Shown here one piece after another: positions 1 to 11,463 of a stretch of DNA of 64,000 nt. The notes beneath the pieces are model-generated. The model saw only the letters and a program-made list of their open reading frames with translations, was not told the DNA's origin and searched no databases. The DNA is from Cyprinodon diabolis (lineage: Eukaryota > Chordata > Actinopteri > Cyprinodontiformes > Cyprinodontidae): NCBI GenBank assembly GCA_030533445.1, contig CM060066.1:31217235-31281234 (forward strand), written 5' to 3'. The translations under genes and the position numbers were made by a program. Position 1 is the first letter of the stretch, and each line of letters starts with the position of its first letter.

Positions 1-655
1 GGAAACAGATGAAAAGTTTAACAAGATTTATTGAGCACAAGCACATGGAATAAACACTGGTACTGGTTCAGGCCTAGGGGCAGGTTCACTGGAGTCTGTG
101 AGGATGACAGTTCAGTTAGCTTGGAAGCAGATGAGCCTTAGTTTGAGAGTTTCAGATTTATACCTTGAGGTGTCCGGGTTTGGCTTTGAGAGAGGAACTG
201 TTGGGTCCAGAGACTGAATAGTTCAGCAGAGTCCAATAACCGCTTCAGCGTCTTACTTCTAGCGTGAGGGCAGACCTTGGTTTTGGGTTTCCAGCTCTTA
301 GTCCAGAGCTGCATGAGAATCCAGAGAAGGGTCTTCAGGTTTGGCTCAGAGGGCTGGCTCGGCAGGTTAAGCTCATCCAGAGATTACAAGGAAAAACTGG
401 ATTCCTGAAAGCAGAGACAAAGAGGGATTAGAATCCAATCAGGAATCAGGGGCAACAAAGGTTCTCAGAAGAAGCTAGGCTCAGGTGCTAACCAAACTGG
501 ATAAACACTGCGGCGTTGAGGCAAGGTCTGAAGGCAGGTTATATACTGTGGATCCTCTGATGATGAGATGCGCCTCAGGTGTGTCGAAGGCTCAGCTCAG
601 GAGGATCCACGGCGGACTCTGCTGGAGAAAGGTGGAACTTCTCCAGATCCCAACA
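1..655 (-). repeat. Ty3/gypsy-type LTR (solo or 5' LTR, cut by window edge)
   Basis: The right end (GATCCCAACA at 646-655) and many internal blocks match the LTR at 11458-12029, for example the shared GGGTCCAGAGACTG block and the CTCAGG...GGAGAAAGGTGG-type end. It reads as the same LTR family on the minus strand. A TATATAA box lies on the minus strand at 545-539, and 25 bases downstream is a start-like block (514-504) that matches the predicted RNA start of the complete element. No polypurine tract follows position 655, so this is either a solo LTR or the 5' LTR of a copy running off the left edge. The other LTR end is outside the window. Confidence 0.7.
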
Positions 656-729
656 GTCATACAGTCAAATTGATTTAAAGTTTTCTATCTAAGCAAAACC
701 CGTTGATTGCTTCGACCCATTGACTCTTC

Positions 730-1110
730 AGCAATCAGTGACTTCAGCACCAGAGATGGGAGAACCCAAGCCGGATCCCCCAGGCTCTGCTTCCTCAATG
801 GAAGACATGTTGGTGGGATTAAGGAGGTCTTTGAAGTACTCCGCCCACCGACATATGATGGGTGGAGTACACACCCCAACACACACCCCCCTCACTATAA
901 ATAGTGTTGGTACTGCACTGTCTTCCCCTCCTGAGACGCCGGACTGTGGACCAGAATCGCTTCGGAGCCCTACGGAAGTCTTTCTCCATGTCCTCTCCGA
1001 ACTCTTCCCATGCCCAAGTTTTTGCCTCAGCTACCAGCCAAGCCACCTGCCGCTTTGACTGCCGGCTATACAAATAAACATAACTGAATTGAATTGAATG
1101 ATTCATATTT
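730..1110 (-). repeat. LINE fragment (RT-region remnant)
   Basis: On the minus strand an open stretch reads WEEFGEDMEKDFRRAPKRFW followed by STVRRLRRGRQ. This is the segment just upstream of the reverse transcriptase in a very common fish non-LTR retrotransposon. The fragment has no start or RT core and is not a host gene. The plus strand ends in a short GAATT-type repeat near 1085-1100. The tail of what may be the same LINE family occurs on the plus strand at 3830-4370. Confidence 0.65.
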
Positions 1111-1758
1111 AAATTGTTAACAAATTATTTCTTACACCCCTTTCTACTTTAAGTTAACTTATGATAAGCATTGACTGACAGCAAGTTTAAGGTTATCTGG
1201 GTAATACAGTTTTTATCTGAAGAAAGAGCAGTCATGATGTTGTCCTACAAATAAGCTGGATAATCCCTACAAATAATTCTCTATTGCTCATAACAATACA
1301 AGGTTGATGTGTTAAACACATGCCATGGCCTATGAATACACAGCTTTTGTATCTTATTTGTATCTTGTACTTCGAAAAAATTTACAATATATGTGGGACA
1401 TTGATTCTTGAAAACCAGGCCTCTCTGACTATATACTGTTGAAGAATACAGCTGTAAGTGACTGTCTGCCTCTAATGAAAAAATAAAGTATGACAAGAAA
1501 AAAACTTGTCTTTTAGGACAGAAAATAATACAAGAAAAAAAAAAAACCTTTAAACTTTTCTTTTCCAGATTTTATTTTCTCTCTTTCCTTTCATCGCTTC
1601 CGTTTCTTATAGAATTCCAGCTGTAGAAGTTCTGCTCTGGATTATTTGGATATTTTGGAATTCAGCTTTAGCTGTTTTTGCTGTTATTCTGACCTGTAGT
1701 TATAACAACAACATAGAAAGCAGGCTAGTGACCACGTCTTTCTGGAGGTGGATGATAA
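1111..1758. other. Intergenic stretch without recognised gene
   Basis: AT-rich sequence with short A/T runs and only short ORFs without family resemblance. I see no RNA gene or recognisable repeat end here. Confidence 0.5.
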
Positions 1759-2365
1759 CGAACGTGTGAGTCACTAACCTGGTCTTATAGTTCAGTCCAT
1801 GTCATGGTGAGGACGGATCCAGCCGTTCACTGCCAACGGGCTGCAGGGGTCGACTTACAGGTAGTTCCAGATGCTGATTTATCAGAGATCGGGGGACAGG
1901 TAGAAGGTCAGAACTGAGCAGACAAATGTAGGCAGGATAATCCAGAAGGTGAAGCCAAAGCCGGTGACGGTGACATACTCGTTTGTCAGAACCAGGAGGT
2001 CAGAGATACCTGCAGAGGGAGAATCTAGGACGGAGTCGGGTCAAAGTTCCAGGTAGGGTGTACAAACAGGCAGAGTTCCGGCAGGGATCAGAAAACAGGT
2101 CAGGAAAACAGATCCAATGGGAACAGGCAGGGTCAAAGGTTGAGAAGCAGAACAGGTCAGGATATGAAGGTATTTAAAACACTGGAACGCTAGAATAAGT
2201 CCCACCAATGGCTTGAAATAAGGTGGCACTGATCAGTGGTCTGAAGGCTGGTTATATAGACACTAATGTGGGTTGATCAGATAAGTGGGTAATGAGAACT
2301 GGGCGGAGCTAAGTAGGTATATGAAATGAGCAATCAGACAAGGCATTAGTGCCAAGATCATGACA
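1759..2365 (-). repeat. Decayed LTR-like repeat (gypsy type)
   Basis: The start (GAGTCACTAACCTGG, then GTTCAGTCC) aligns with the start of the LTR-like unit inside 57310-58040. The right end, AAGATCATGACA, has the same terminal form as ACCATGACA there. A TATATAG-like motif lies near 2253. The left terminus is not defined and no target duplication is visible, so the exact left edge is approximate. Confidence 0.5.
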
Positions 2366-3550
2366 AATTTATAACTGGTTCTCAGGATGGTTGGTCATAA
2401 AAACATTTCAGAATGACATCCTAAAATCTTTAATTTCAGGGGAAAATTTGCACTTTTTCAGGAAGAAACCATCTTAATATAACCACATCATTTCATTTGC
2501 ATGTTTGTTCCTCACGTGTGATATGACAGTCAGGCCTTATCTTTCAACATCAAGGCTTAGAAAGAATGGGAAGCTGCCCCGTTTCTCTACCAGACATCCA
2601 GTATAAAGGCACATGATATTTTATCACTTCTCCATACAAGAATGTCAACAGGAACTCCAGCCAGACCTTAACAGAGAAGAAATATTCTGTGGGCCCAATA
2701 ATTTCACAGGCATCTATCATGCTGGTAAGAAGTTTGTGATTTAAACGCAGAGCAGAAATGCAGCCCAAGGCAGCGGCTGTTATGAGGTTTCAAGAAGCTG
2801 CTTTCATTGTGAGTGAGTGGGGGTGGGGGGGCTACATTTTGCTTGCTATTCTGTTGTTTTTTGAGAATATAGAATTCAGCAAAGCACATAAAGTGTTACC
2901 AGATCTAGCTGATCCAACACTATGCATACTTGATGATATGAGACGACAATTTTATCCAATTTCTCAGCCCAATAAGCTCCAGCTAGTTACAATTAACACC
3001 AATTTAGTGGATTCCTGATTTTGTTTGACATCCCTAACATTTCTTTTTTTCCTATTTGTTAGCTCATAATGGAAATTTCATTCCAGAACATGGTTTCTGG
3101 ACCCTTACCCCCCTGATCAGTAACCCAAAGCCTGACTTACCACTGTCAAATATAACCATTCCATTAAACCATTCCAGACCGATCTATGGCAAAGTCATTG
3201 TTTTCTTTTTTGGGGAAAAATAACCCAACAAAAAACATTAACATCTGTTTATGTGCCCATGAAAACAAATCTAGCTAGAGTGATTTGGGTCATTTATTTG
3301 CAGACAAATTAATGTGAGAAGCAGCAGAGACTGTGAGGCAAGTATTCAACAAGCATTCATGCAAGAGTCAAACCATAAAGCATTATCTTTAAGTTGGATT
3401 TTTTTAAACTGTCTCTGCAAGAAAATGTTAGGTCACTTCAGACCTTATTTTTTTCTTATTTTTTTATTTCTCTTACTTTTTTGCTCAGTTTGTCTGTTAA
3501 AGCCCCTGATCACTCAGTCACCACTTACTCTGCTCTTTGTGGATCACCAA
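2366..3550. other. Intergenic stretch without recognised gene
   Basis: Short ORFs only, none with a recognisable domain. At about 3557 the motif TTTAAAGGGGTCATAAAATG begins, resembling the end of a TTAA-flanked fish MITE, but I could not find its partner end. Confidence 0.45.
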
Positions 3551-3829
3551 CAAGCTTTAAAGGGGTCATAAAATGTTTATATATGGTATTTGGTGCCAGT
3601 CCTTAAGTTCTCTGAATAGGGTGTGTAACATTGGTTGGGCTGAAATGACATTTTTGCTGTTCTATGAGCCCTAATGCAAGCCTGGTTAAAAACCCTAGAC
3701 TGAGCAAAGCTACTGAGCAAAGACGCATCATAGCAACAAGCACTCACTCACTGAAACATCTAAATTGTAGAAATGGTAAAGTGACCAGACTTCCTCTTTT
3801 TACCAGACATGTCCTACTTTTCATACCTG

Positions 3830-4370
3830 AGTGAGGAATGGATTGAGCGTGAGATCAATAGACAGATCGGTGTGGCATCCGAAGTGATGCGGTCGCTGTA
3901 TCGGACTGTCGTGGTGAAGAAGGAGCTGAGTCGGCGGGCCGAGCTCTCGATTTACTGATCGATCTACATTCCCACCCTCACCCTGTTATGAGGTATGGGT
4001 AATGACTAAGAGGACAAGATCGTGAATACAAGCGGCTGAAATTTCCTTTGCAGGGTGGCTGGGCGCACCCTTCGAGATCAGGTGAGGAGCTCGGAGTAGA
4101 GTCATTGCTCCTCCACATCGTAAGGAGCCAGCTGAAGTGGCTCTGGCATCTGTTCCGGATGTCTCCTGGTCGACTCCCTCTGGATGTGTTTTAGGAATGT
4201 CCCATTGGGAGAAGGCCTTGTGGAAGGCCCAGGACACACTGGAAGGACCATCTCCGAGCTGGCCTGGGGTCACTGTGGGGTCCCCCCAGAGCAGCTAGAC
4301 GAGGCATGTGGATTGGGAAGTCTGGGCATCTCTGCCTTCGCGACCCAGACCCGAATAAAGCATAAGAAAA
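3830..4370 (+). repeat. LINE 3' end fragment
   Basis: This stretch has the features of the last part of a fish LINE ORF2: GAGCTGAGTCGGCGGGCC, then CTCTCGATTTACTGATCGAT, a segment translating like [16 protein letters not shown], and a terminal CGACCCAGACCCGAATAAAG followed directly by a TGGA repeat. The order matches the end of the reverse transcriptase ORF and the satellite-like 3' tail of that family. Stops and frameshifts show it is dead. The clade (RTE-like or L2-like) is not certain from this fragment. Confidence 0.7.
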
Positions 4371-4483
4371 TGGATGGATGGATGGATGGATGGATGGATG
4401 GATGGATGGATGGATGGATGGATGGATGGATGGATGGATGGATGGATGGATGGATGGATGGATGGATGGATGGATGGATGGAT
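4371..4483 (+). repeat. (TGGA)n microsatellite, LINE 3' tail
   Basis: About 28 almost perfect tandem copies of a 4-base unit. It starts exactly at the end of the LINE fragment, so it is best read as that element's expanded 3' tail. Open frames through it (Met-Asp-Gly or His-Pro-Ser repeats) are artefacts. Confidence 0.95.
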
Positions 4484-6414
4484 GGGACAAATATTGCAAT
4501 ATATGGTGATATTGCAATATCGTCATATTGCATGGTGACCATAGTATCGTGATACGCATCGTATCATAACACCCATGCCAATATTCACCCCTAGTCCCCA
4601 GATCCTAATCCAGCATATTTGCTGTGTGGTGCAAATATTTATTCACATCAGAAATGTGCAGCAACAAATCTACAGCAGTTTTGAGCTGGTATCTTATTAC
4701 CATGGATCAAAAAATATTATTCATATTATTTCATATACATATATATTTTTCACAATGTAAAGTATTGGAAAGAACTGTCCAATAATCCACTGCATCCATT
4801 TCTTATAGATTTCTTTATTATAATGGGAGCTTGTTGTTAATATACCATTTTCGGAGTAAGTTTAAGCAATTGCTATGCTGAGCCTAAAAAAGTTTGTAAT
4901 CTGTTTTCCCCCTTTTCAAATATTTTTCCTTATAAAACTGACCTGTGACACAAAGGTTGGATTTGCAGAGAGCATCTTGGCAACTGATCATGCATTTTCT
5001 TTCTTTGTGAACCAGGTCAGTGATGCCTCAGATTGACTCTGCTGATCTATATAGCATTCTGACACACAAATTAAACTTCAACACTGGTTAAAAACAGAAA
5101 TATTACACTGCAAAAGTCTCAGAGGTGTGGAGTTTTGGTCTCTCTCTGTCGTCTCTAAAGGATAGTTGTGAAGCCATAACCTGCGTGATATAACATCATT
5201 GTCTGCCAAGGCCTCAAAACACGCTATAAATCTTGCTGGAAATTCTGGATAAATTCCCATCCAGAAGTATGAGTCATAGTCAAAGAAAGGAAAGAAAAGA
5301 AAGTCTTCTTCACTGCAAGATGTCTTTTTGTTTCTTTCAAATTACCAAAAACAAGAAAGAAATTGTGAATTGGATATGAACAGGAACCTGTCATTAGTCA
5401 GCTTTTATCAGTGTATGGTTGTATCAATAGATTTGTAATGTCAGGACCAAAATCCCTCTGGTAAATGTCCCAAAACTCAGGTGGTCTCTGTGCCATTAAG
5501 TGGGTAAATTTAGATTAAAGCAAACTACAATCAAAGACTATGTTTGGGTTATCAATAGAAAGTAGTACATCCCCCGAATGAGAAACAAAAGAGAGGTTTT
5601 GTTCAAGAATTTTTTTAGATTTACTACAGTCCATTGCAAACTGTGTCTTTCAGAGTACTCCCAATGGTAAAAAGAGTAATTTGATCTCACTATGAATGCA
5701 GATGTTCTTTAAAGGTTTCAGTGTGGAGCTAAATATGACTCATTACTTGCTCTAAAGACAAATAACTAAAAGAAAGTTTCATTTTGTTTTTTAATTAAAC
5801 TTTGACCTCAGCTTAATTAAATAAACCTCAGAGATTTGTTAGAGAATATAAGCGAATAACAACATCTAAAGACTGAAAAACACAGCAAAAGGGTCAGTGG
5901 GGAATTTTTGCAGAATTTAAAGCCAGCTTAGGTTACAAAACATCTCATCTAGCCATGTTCAATCGATCAAGCAAGATGAAAAAAAACCCTGGCACAACTA
6001 CAAACCCACCAAGACATGGGTTTCCACCTTAACTGGCAGGCTAAAGAGCGAGAATCTGCTCCGCCTCAAATTTTAACCTGTTGATTTGTAAGAAGATTTA
6101 AGCAGATTTACCATTCTTTTTTTAAGCTATGCAGGCCAACATCTAATCTAATGCCCTAAACACTCACTGTAGCACAAGGGGGTTCTACAAAGTATTGATT
6201 CATGGCGTTATTGCATTTGGTAAAGGTGGACCCAGAATGCAGATGGGATGGTACCAGCCATCCAAAAACACAGAATGACAGAAACTGGGAATAATGAAAG
6301 GCGTTGAACCCAAAGGGGACAAAGTAATGGGACTTTACATTTACATTTTACTCCCAGTTTTTGTGTGTTTATAATTGCAGATGTATGGCAACATAAACAA
6401 AATTTGATCTTCTT
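4484..6414. other. Intergenic stretch without recognised gene
   Basis: AT-rich sequence with no ORF that resembles a known protein and no clear repeat boundary. It ends at the TTAA that flanks the MITE starting at 6419. Confidence 0.5.
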
Positions 6415-6716
6415 TTAAAGGTATAGTGGAGGATTTTGTTTTTCCGGGTGGATCATCAGAATAAGCGGTCCTCCAAATTGTCAATAATTCCGGTGATGTG
6501 TTTACATACGGCCGTCCTACGGGTTCGTCCCCATTTTCATCTTATCGGAGGTGAGTCTGACATAGTTGAGAAATTGCAAATCTTCTTTTGGAAAGTAGGC
6601 TTGTATGATTCATGCAAACAGCAACTTCTAAGCAGAGCGTGCACAAGGAGAAATGGGGTCCTGCTCTTGCACGCATTTAATATCAATTCCCTCTCAGGTG
6701 CGCGTACAAGCTGTGC

Positions 6717-7055
6717 TGTCATGATGGGTCTCTGTGATCAAACCCACATGCAGAACACCACACGAAGCAGAGTAAAAGTTTGACAATTTATTTAAAGATG
6801 CACACAGAGTATTCAGGTTTGGCTTCCTAGGGCAGGCAGGCAGGCTTCCAAACGTGACTTCCTCCAGAGCTTCTGAGTACAGTCAGGTTTTCCAAAACTG
6901 GTCAACACTCCGGCGCTGAAGGAGGGTCTGGTCGCTGCTAATGAAGAGAGGTCTCCTGATGAGCTGATGATCCTCAGGTGTGTGGAAAGGCTCCAGCTCA
7001 GGAGACCCACAGCGCTCTCTGCTGGAGACAGGTGGCAGATCTCCAGATCCCAACA
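6717..7055 (-). repeat. 3' LTR of the chromovirus (233-bp deletion)
   Basis: Begins TGTCATGATGGG and ends GATCCCAACA on the plus strand. It lines up with the right LTR except for a single gap equal to 11555-11787 there. The length difference (572 minus 339) is exactly that 233-bp deletion. The polypurine tract lies immediately inside it. Confidence 0.93.
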
Positions 7056-7066
7056 GTACCCCCCCC

Positions 7067-10000
7067 TCAACGACCGCCTCCTGGCGGTCCAGAGGAAGTG
7101 GACGGGAGGGAACTCTTATAGTCCTCGATGAGGGACGGATCAAGGACGAAAGAGCCAGGAACCCAGGTGCGGTCCTCCGGACCGTAGCCCTCCCAGTCGA
7201 CGAGGTACCGCCAACCGCAACCTCGACGACGGGAGTCCACGATCCGGCGAACGGTGAAAGCCGGGTGGCCGTCAATGTCCCGGGCGGGTGGAGGGGAGTC
7301 GGACGGAGGGCACAGAGGACTGGTGTGAACGGGCTTGATCTGAGAGACGTGGAAGGTGGGGTGTATACGGAGAGATGAAGGCAGGTGCAGATGGACAGCA
7401 GATGGGTTGATGACCTGAGCAATCTTGTACGGACCGATGTATCTGGGGGAGAGTTTTTTTTACATTGATTTTAGTGGAATGTCACGGGTTGAGAGACATA
7501 CCTCCTGTCCAGGTGTATATTTGGGTGCGGGACAACGATGCTTGTCGGCGTATCCTTTATTGGTGATGGAGGAGTGGTTGAGAGCTGTGATGGTTTCATT
7601 CCAAAGTCTATGGCAGCGACGGATGTGGTGATGGACAGACCGGACTGAAATTTCTCTCTCATCTGCAGGAAAAAGTGGAGGTTGGTAACCAATGGACACT
7701 TGAAATGGAGATAAACCAGTTGCAGCGGATCTTTGGGTGTTGTGGGCGTATTCTACCCATGGCAGAAACTGACTCCAGTCAGTCGGACTGTTTGAGGTTA
7801 CACAACGGAGAGTGGATTCGAGCTGTTGGTTCATCCTCTCCGTTTGACCATTTGTCTGAGGATGATATCCAGATGTGAGAGATATTTTTGAGTTTAGAGC
7901 AGAACAGAAAGCTTTCCAGACCTGAGAGATGAACTGGGGACCTCGATCTGAAAGGATCTCCTGAGGGATGCCGTGCAGATGGAAGACGTGTTTAACTAGG
8001 AGCTGGGCGGTCTGGAAGGCTGTAGGTAGTTTCCTAAGGGGAACCAGGTGACAGGCTTTGGAAAATCGGTCGACAATGGTTAAAATAGTTGACATACCAG
8101 TGGAGACTGGAAGACCGGTAACGAAGTCCACAGCGATGTGAGACCAAGGTCGAGACGGAACAGGCAGAGGACGCAGCAGCCCGGATGGTGGTTGGTGGGT
8201 TGATTTATTCCTGGCACAGATGGGACAGGCCAACACGTACTCCTTCACGTCCTTGTGAAGGGACGGCCACCAAAAGCGTCGTGTGATGAGAGCGATGGTT
8301 CTACTCACACCAGGATGGGCTGAGAACTTGGCAGCATGCATCCACTGGATGAGAGGGGATCTGACGGAAGACGGAACGTAAGTTTTATTAGGTGGACCAT
8401 TAGCTGGGTCAGGTTCAGAGGCTATGGCGAGGTTGATGAGATCAGTGATCTCCCAGGAAACGGCTGCAACCGTACAAGAGGCAGGGAGGACAGGCTCGGG
8501 TGTTTCAGGTTGGTCAGAAGAGTAAAGGCGAGAGAGAGAGTCGGGCTTGATGTTCTTGGAACCGGGTCTGTAAGAGATAATTAGGTTGAATCTGGAGAAA
8601 AACAGAGACCATCGAGAATGACGTGGATTGGACCTCTTGGCAGACTGAATATAGGACAGGTTCTTGTGGTCCGTCCAGACCAGGACCGGATGTTCAGCTC
8701 CCTCAAGCCAATGCCTCCATTCCTTCAGGGCTAGTTTGATGGCTAGTAGCTCTCTGTCACCGACATCATAGTTCTGCTCTGCAGGAGAGAGTCTACATGA
8801 AAAAAAGGCACAGGGGTGAGTCTTTTGATCGGTATCTGATTGTTGGGACAAAAGAGCTCCCACTCCAGAATCTGATGCGTCCACCTCCAAAATGAATTGT
8901 TTAGAGGGGTCAGGTTGAATCAAAATGGGAGCGCTGGAAAAAAGAGTTTTCAGTTTGTTAAAGGCTGCTTCAGCCTCAGGAGACCATTTGAATGTCTTTT
9001 TAACAGAGGTTAAAGCTGTGAGGGGTAGAGCTGTTTGGCTGTAGTTTCTGATGAAACGTCTATAAAAGTTGGCGAAGCCCAGAAATCTCTGAAGTTGCTT
9101 ACGGTTTTCAGGGGTTGGCCAGTCCAAAACTGCTTTTATTTTGTCTTCTGATGGCTTCACCTGCCCGCCCTCGAGCACAAACCCTAGAAAAGTGACAGAT
9201 GGTTGGTGAAATTCACATTTCTCAGCCTTAACGAAGAGTTTATTCTCTAGCAGTCTCTGAAGGACCAGACGGACATGTTTTTTATGATCAGACAGGTTCT
9301 TTGAGTAGATCAGGATATCTTCAATGTACACAAAAACAAAAACATTGAGGAAGTCTCTGAGGACATCATTAACGAGAGCTTGGAAACAGGCAGGAGCGTT
9401 AGTTAGACCAAAAGGCATGACTTAATATTCAAACTGTCCTATTGGGGTCTGAAAGGCCGTCTTCCATTCATCTCCTTCTCTTATCCTAAGGAGATGGTAT
9501 GCGTTTCTTAAGTCGAGTTTAGTGAAGACTGTTGCCCCTTGGACAGGTTCAAAGGCTGATGCTAGTAATGGTAAGGGGTATTTATTTTTGACAGTTATCT
9601 GATTCAATCAACTATAGTCAATACAGGGTCGGAGAGAACCGTCCTTTTTCCCCACAAAGAAAAAAACAGCACCGAGAGGGGATGAAGATGGTCGGATGAT
9701 TCCAGCAGCCAAAGACTCATTAATGTATTTCTCCATGGTTTCCTGTTCAGGTTTGGAGATGTTGTACAGTCTACTGGTTGGAAGGGGAGCTCCTGGAAGT
9801 AGATCAATGGCGCAGTCATATGGCCTATGTTTCGGAAGAGACGTCGCACTGATGTTACTGAAGACCGGAGCCAGATCATGATACTCTGAAGGGACGGAAG
9901 AAAGGTCAGGAGGGTCCACCTCCCCCCTACCTCTAGGGGACTGAATAACAGGAGCCGCAGAACGGAGACAAAATACGTGACAGGAAGCGGACCAAGACTC

Positions 10001-10384
10001 AATATGGCGTTCAGCCCAGTTGATGTGGGGGTTGTGTAGTTCCAACCACTCGAATCCTAGGACAAGAGATGAACATGCAGAGAGGAAAACAAAAAATGTT
10101 AGGGTCTCACGGTGATTTCCAGAGATTAGAAGCTCCAACAGGCGTGTCTGATGAGTGACTTGATGCAGCTTCTTCCCATCAATAGCTGAAACCCTGAGAG
10201 GTCTTTTCAGAGGAACAGTTTCAATCTTCAACTGTTGAACCAGATTAGAGTCAATGAGGTTTCTCTCACAACCAGAGTCTATGAAGGCAGATAAGGTGAG
10301 AGTCTGATCAGGGCAAAACAGAGTAGCAGGCAACAATAGGTGAGGAGATTTTTCAGATCTTAGATGGTCCGTCAGACTCCTCAC
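7067..10384 (-). pseudogene. pol: pol pseudogene: protease, RT, RNase H, integrase, chromodomain
   Basis: One frame carries the whole polyprotein. The aspartic protease active site FIDSGC lies near 10290. Reverse transcriptase starts near 9800, with [15 protein letters not shown] and the palm motif [10 protein letters not shown]. RNase H has the [11 protein letters not shown] motif. Integrase has an HHCC zinc site (HPGV ... CPICARNK), catalytic motifs AVDFVTG and LSDRGPQF, and the glutamate in [11 protein letters not shown] chromodomain ends the protein ([15 protein letters not shown], near 7170). In-frame stops lie at 9610-9608, 9424-9422 and 7462-7460, with the proper stop TGA at 7069-7067. 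The RT box reads YIED where YxDD is expected, a change at a catalytic aspartate. Not functional as it stands. Confidence 0.92.
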
Positions 10385-11463
10385 ATCCTCTGACGGACCC
10401 CGGGTTTTGATTTAGCTGGGCATGTAGCGATAAAATGGTCAGGCTCACCACAATACAGACACAGGTTTCCTTTAACTCTTCGTTGTCTTTCTTCGTTGGA
10501 AAGTCTAGTATGCCCAATCTGCATGGGTTCAACCTCAGCTCCTTCTGTGGATGAGGAGAAAACGTGAGAAACTTGAACAGGAGGAGAAGACGATTGGTTC
10601 TTAATCCTTGGTCTGGTACTGGGCTCTAGAGATCCCGAAAAAACAGAAGGGAAGTTAGATGCTGGAGTAGTGGCAGAAAAAGTGTGGTTTCTTGATCTAG
10701 AACAGTTCCTAGTTCGGAGTCTGTTATCCAACCGAATAGTTAGTTTTATTAAGTCCTCTAAATTGGTCGGTTCATCGATTGTTGCAAGTTCATCCTTGAT
10801 GTTTTCATTCAAAGCCTTAAAATAGGCGCTCTTAAGTGCGCACTCATTCCAGCCTGAGGCTGCGGCTTTGACCCGGAAGTCAATAGAAAACTCCGCCACC
10901 GACTGATTTCCCTGCTTTAAACTAAGCAAGGCTTGGGAGTCTATGGTTTTGTCAGAATCTTGGTTAAAAACCTGGGAAAACTCAGTAATGAATTCAGAAA
11001 AAGTGCATGAAAAACTGGATTAAAAAGAAAATCTAGCCTCCACCCACTCCAGGGCTCGACCAGTGAGTTGAGAGAGGATGAATGCAATCTTTCTTTTGTC
11101 ATTAGGAAAACTGGCAGGTGAATGTTCAAAGATAAGCCGACACTGAAACAAGAATCCTTTGCATTTACTCTGAATACCTGAAAATCTCTCTGGGAGACTC
11201 GGGCGAAATTCCGGAAATGACATGACAGGTTCTGACCTTTGAGGCGGAAGTGGCTCCAGAACCGGAAGTTGGACTGGCTCCGCTTCGGAGTTAGCCTCAG
11301 TGAATCTGTCAGCTAATTCCTGCAACAGAACATACTGTTGATCCAGACGTATCTTAAACTAACGGAGGGTAGAGAAATGGTCCTGTAGAACTATTCCCTG
11401 TTCCTCAATCAACCTTCGGAGGTGATCTGCTGGGTTTTGTTTATGGCCGGAGTGTTCTGTCAT
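10381..11463 (-). pseudogene. gag: gag pseudogene of the chromovirus
   Basis: The frame runs from the ATG at 11463, inside the LTR end, to TGA at 10383-10381. Two in-frame nonsense codons break it: TAG at 11361-11359 and TAA at 11022-11020. The reading frame itself is conserved throughout. The second half has the capsid-like stretch of Ty3 Gag and a single zinc knuckle CLYCGEPDHFIATC (C-x2-C-x4-H-x4-C) near the end, which binds the element RNA during assembly. The pol frame follows in the -1 frame, overlapping the gag stop, so the parent element probably used a -1 frameshift or a reinitiation event. Confidence 0.85.
11446..11456 (-). other. Putative self-priming primer-binding site
   Basis: One base inside the 5' LTR the minus strand reads AACACTCCGGC. 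This is the exact 11-base complement of GCCGGAGTGTT, which lies within the LTR at 11888-11878 just downstream of a TATA-like box. In Tf1 and related chromoviruses the first 11 bases of the RNA fold back onto such a site and prime reverse transcription in place of a tRNA. The match and position are seen directly. The priming mechanism is inferred from the family. Confidence 0.65.

Noticed and set aside
4371..4483. Tandem array that could be taken for a CRISPR or a repeat protein gene
   Set aside because: Pure 4-base satellite without spacers; open frames follow from the unit and it is the LINE tail.
6883..7422. 179-residue minus-strand ORF and 132-residue plus-strand ORF next to the 3' LTR
   Set aside because: Both are other frames of the chromodomain end of pol; only the pol frame shows a known domain.
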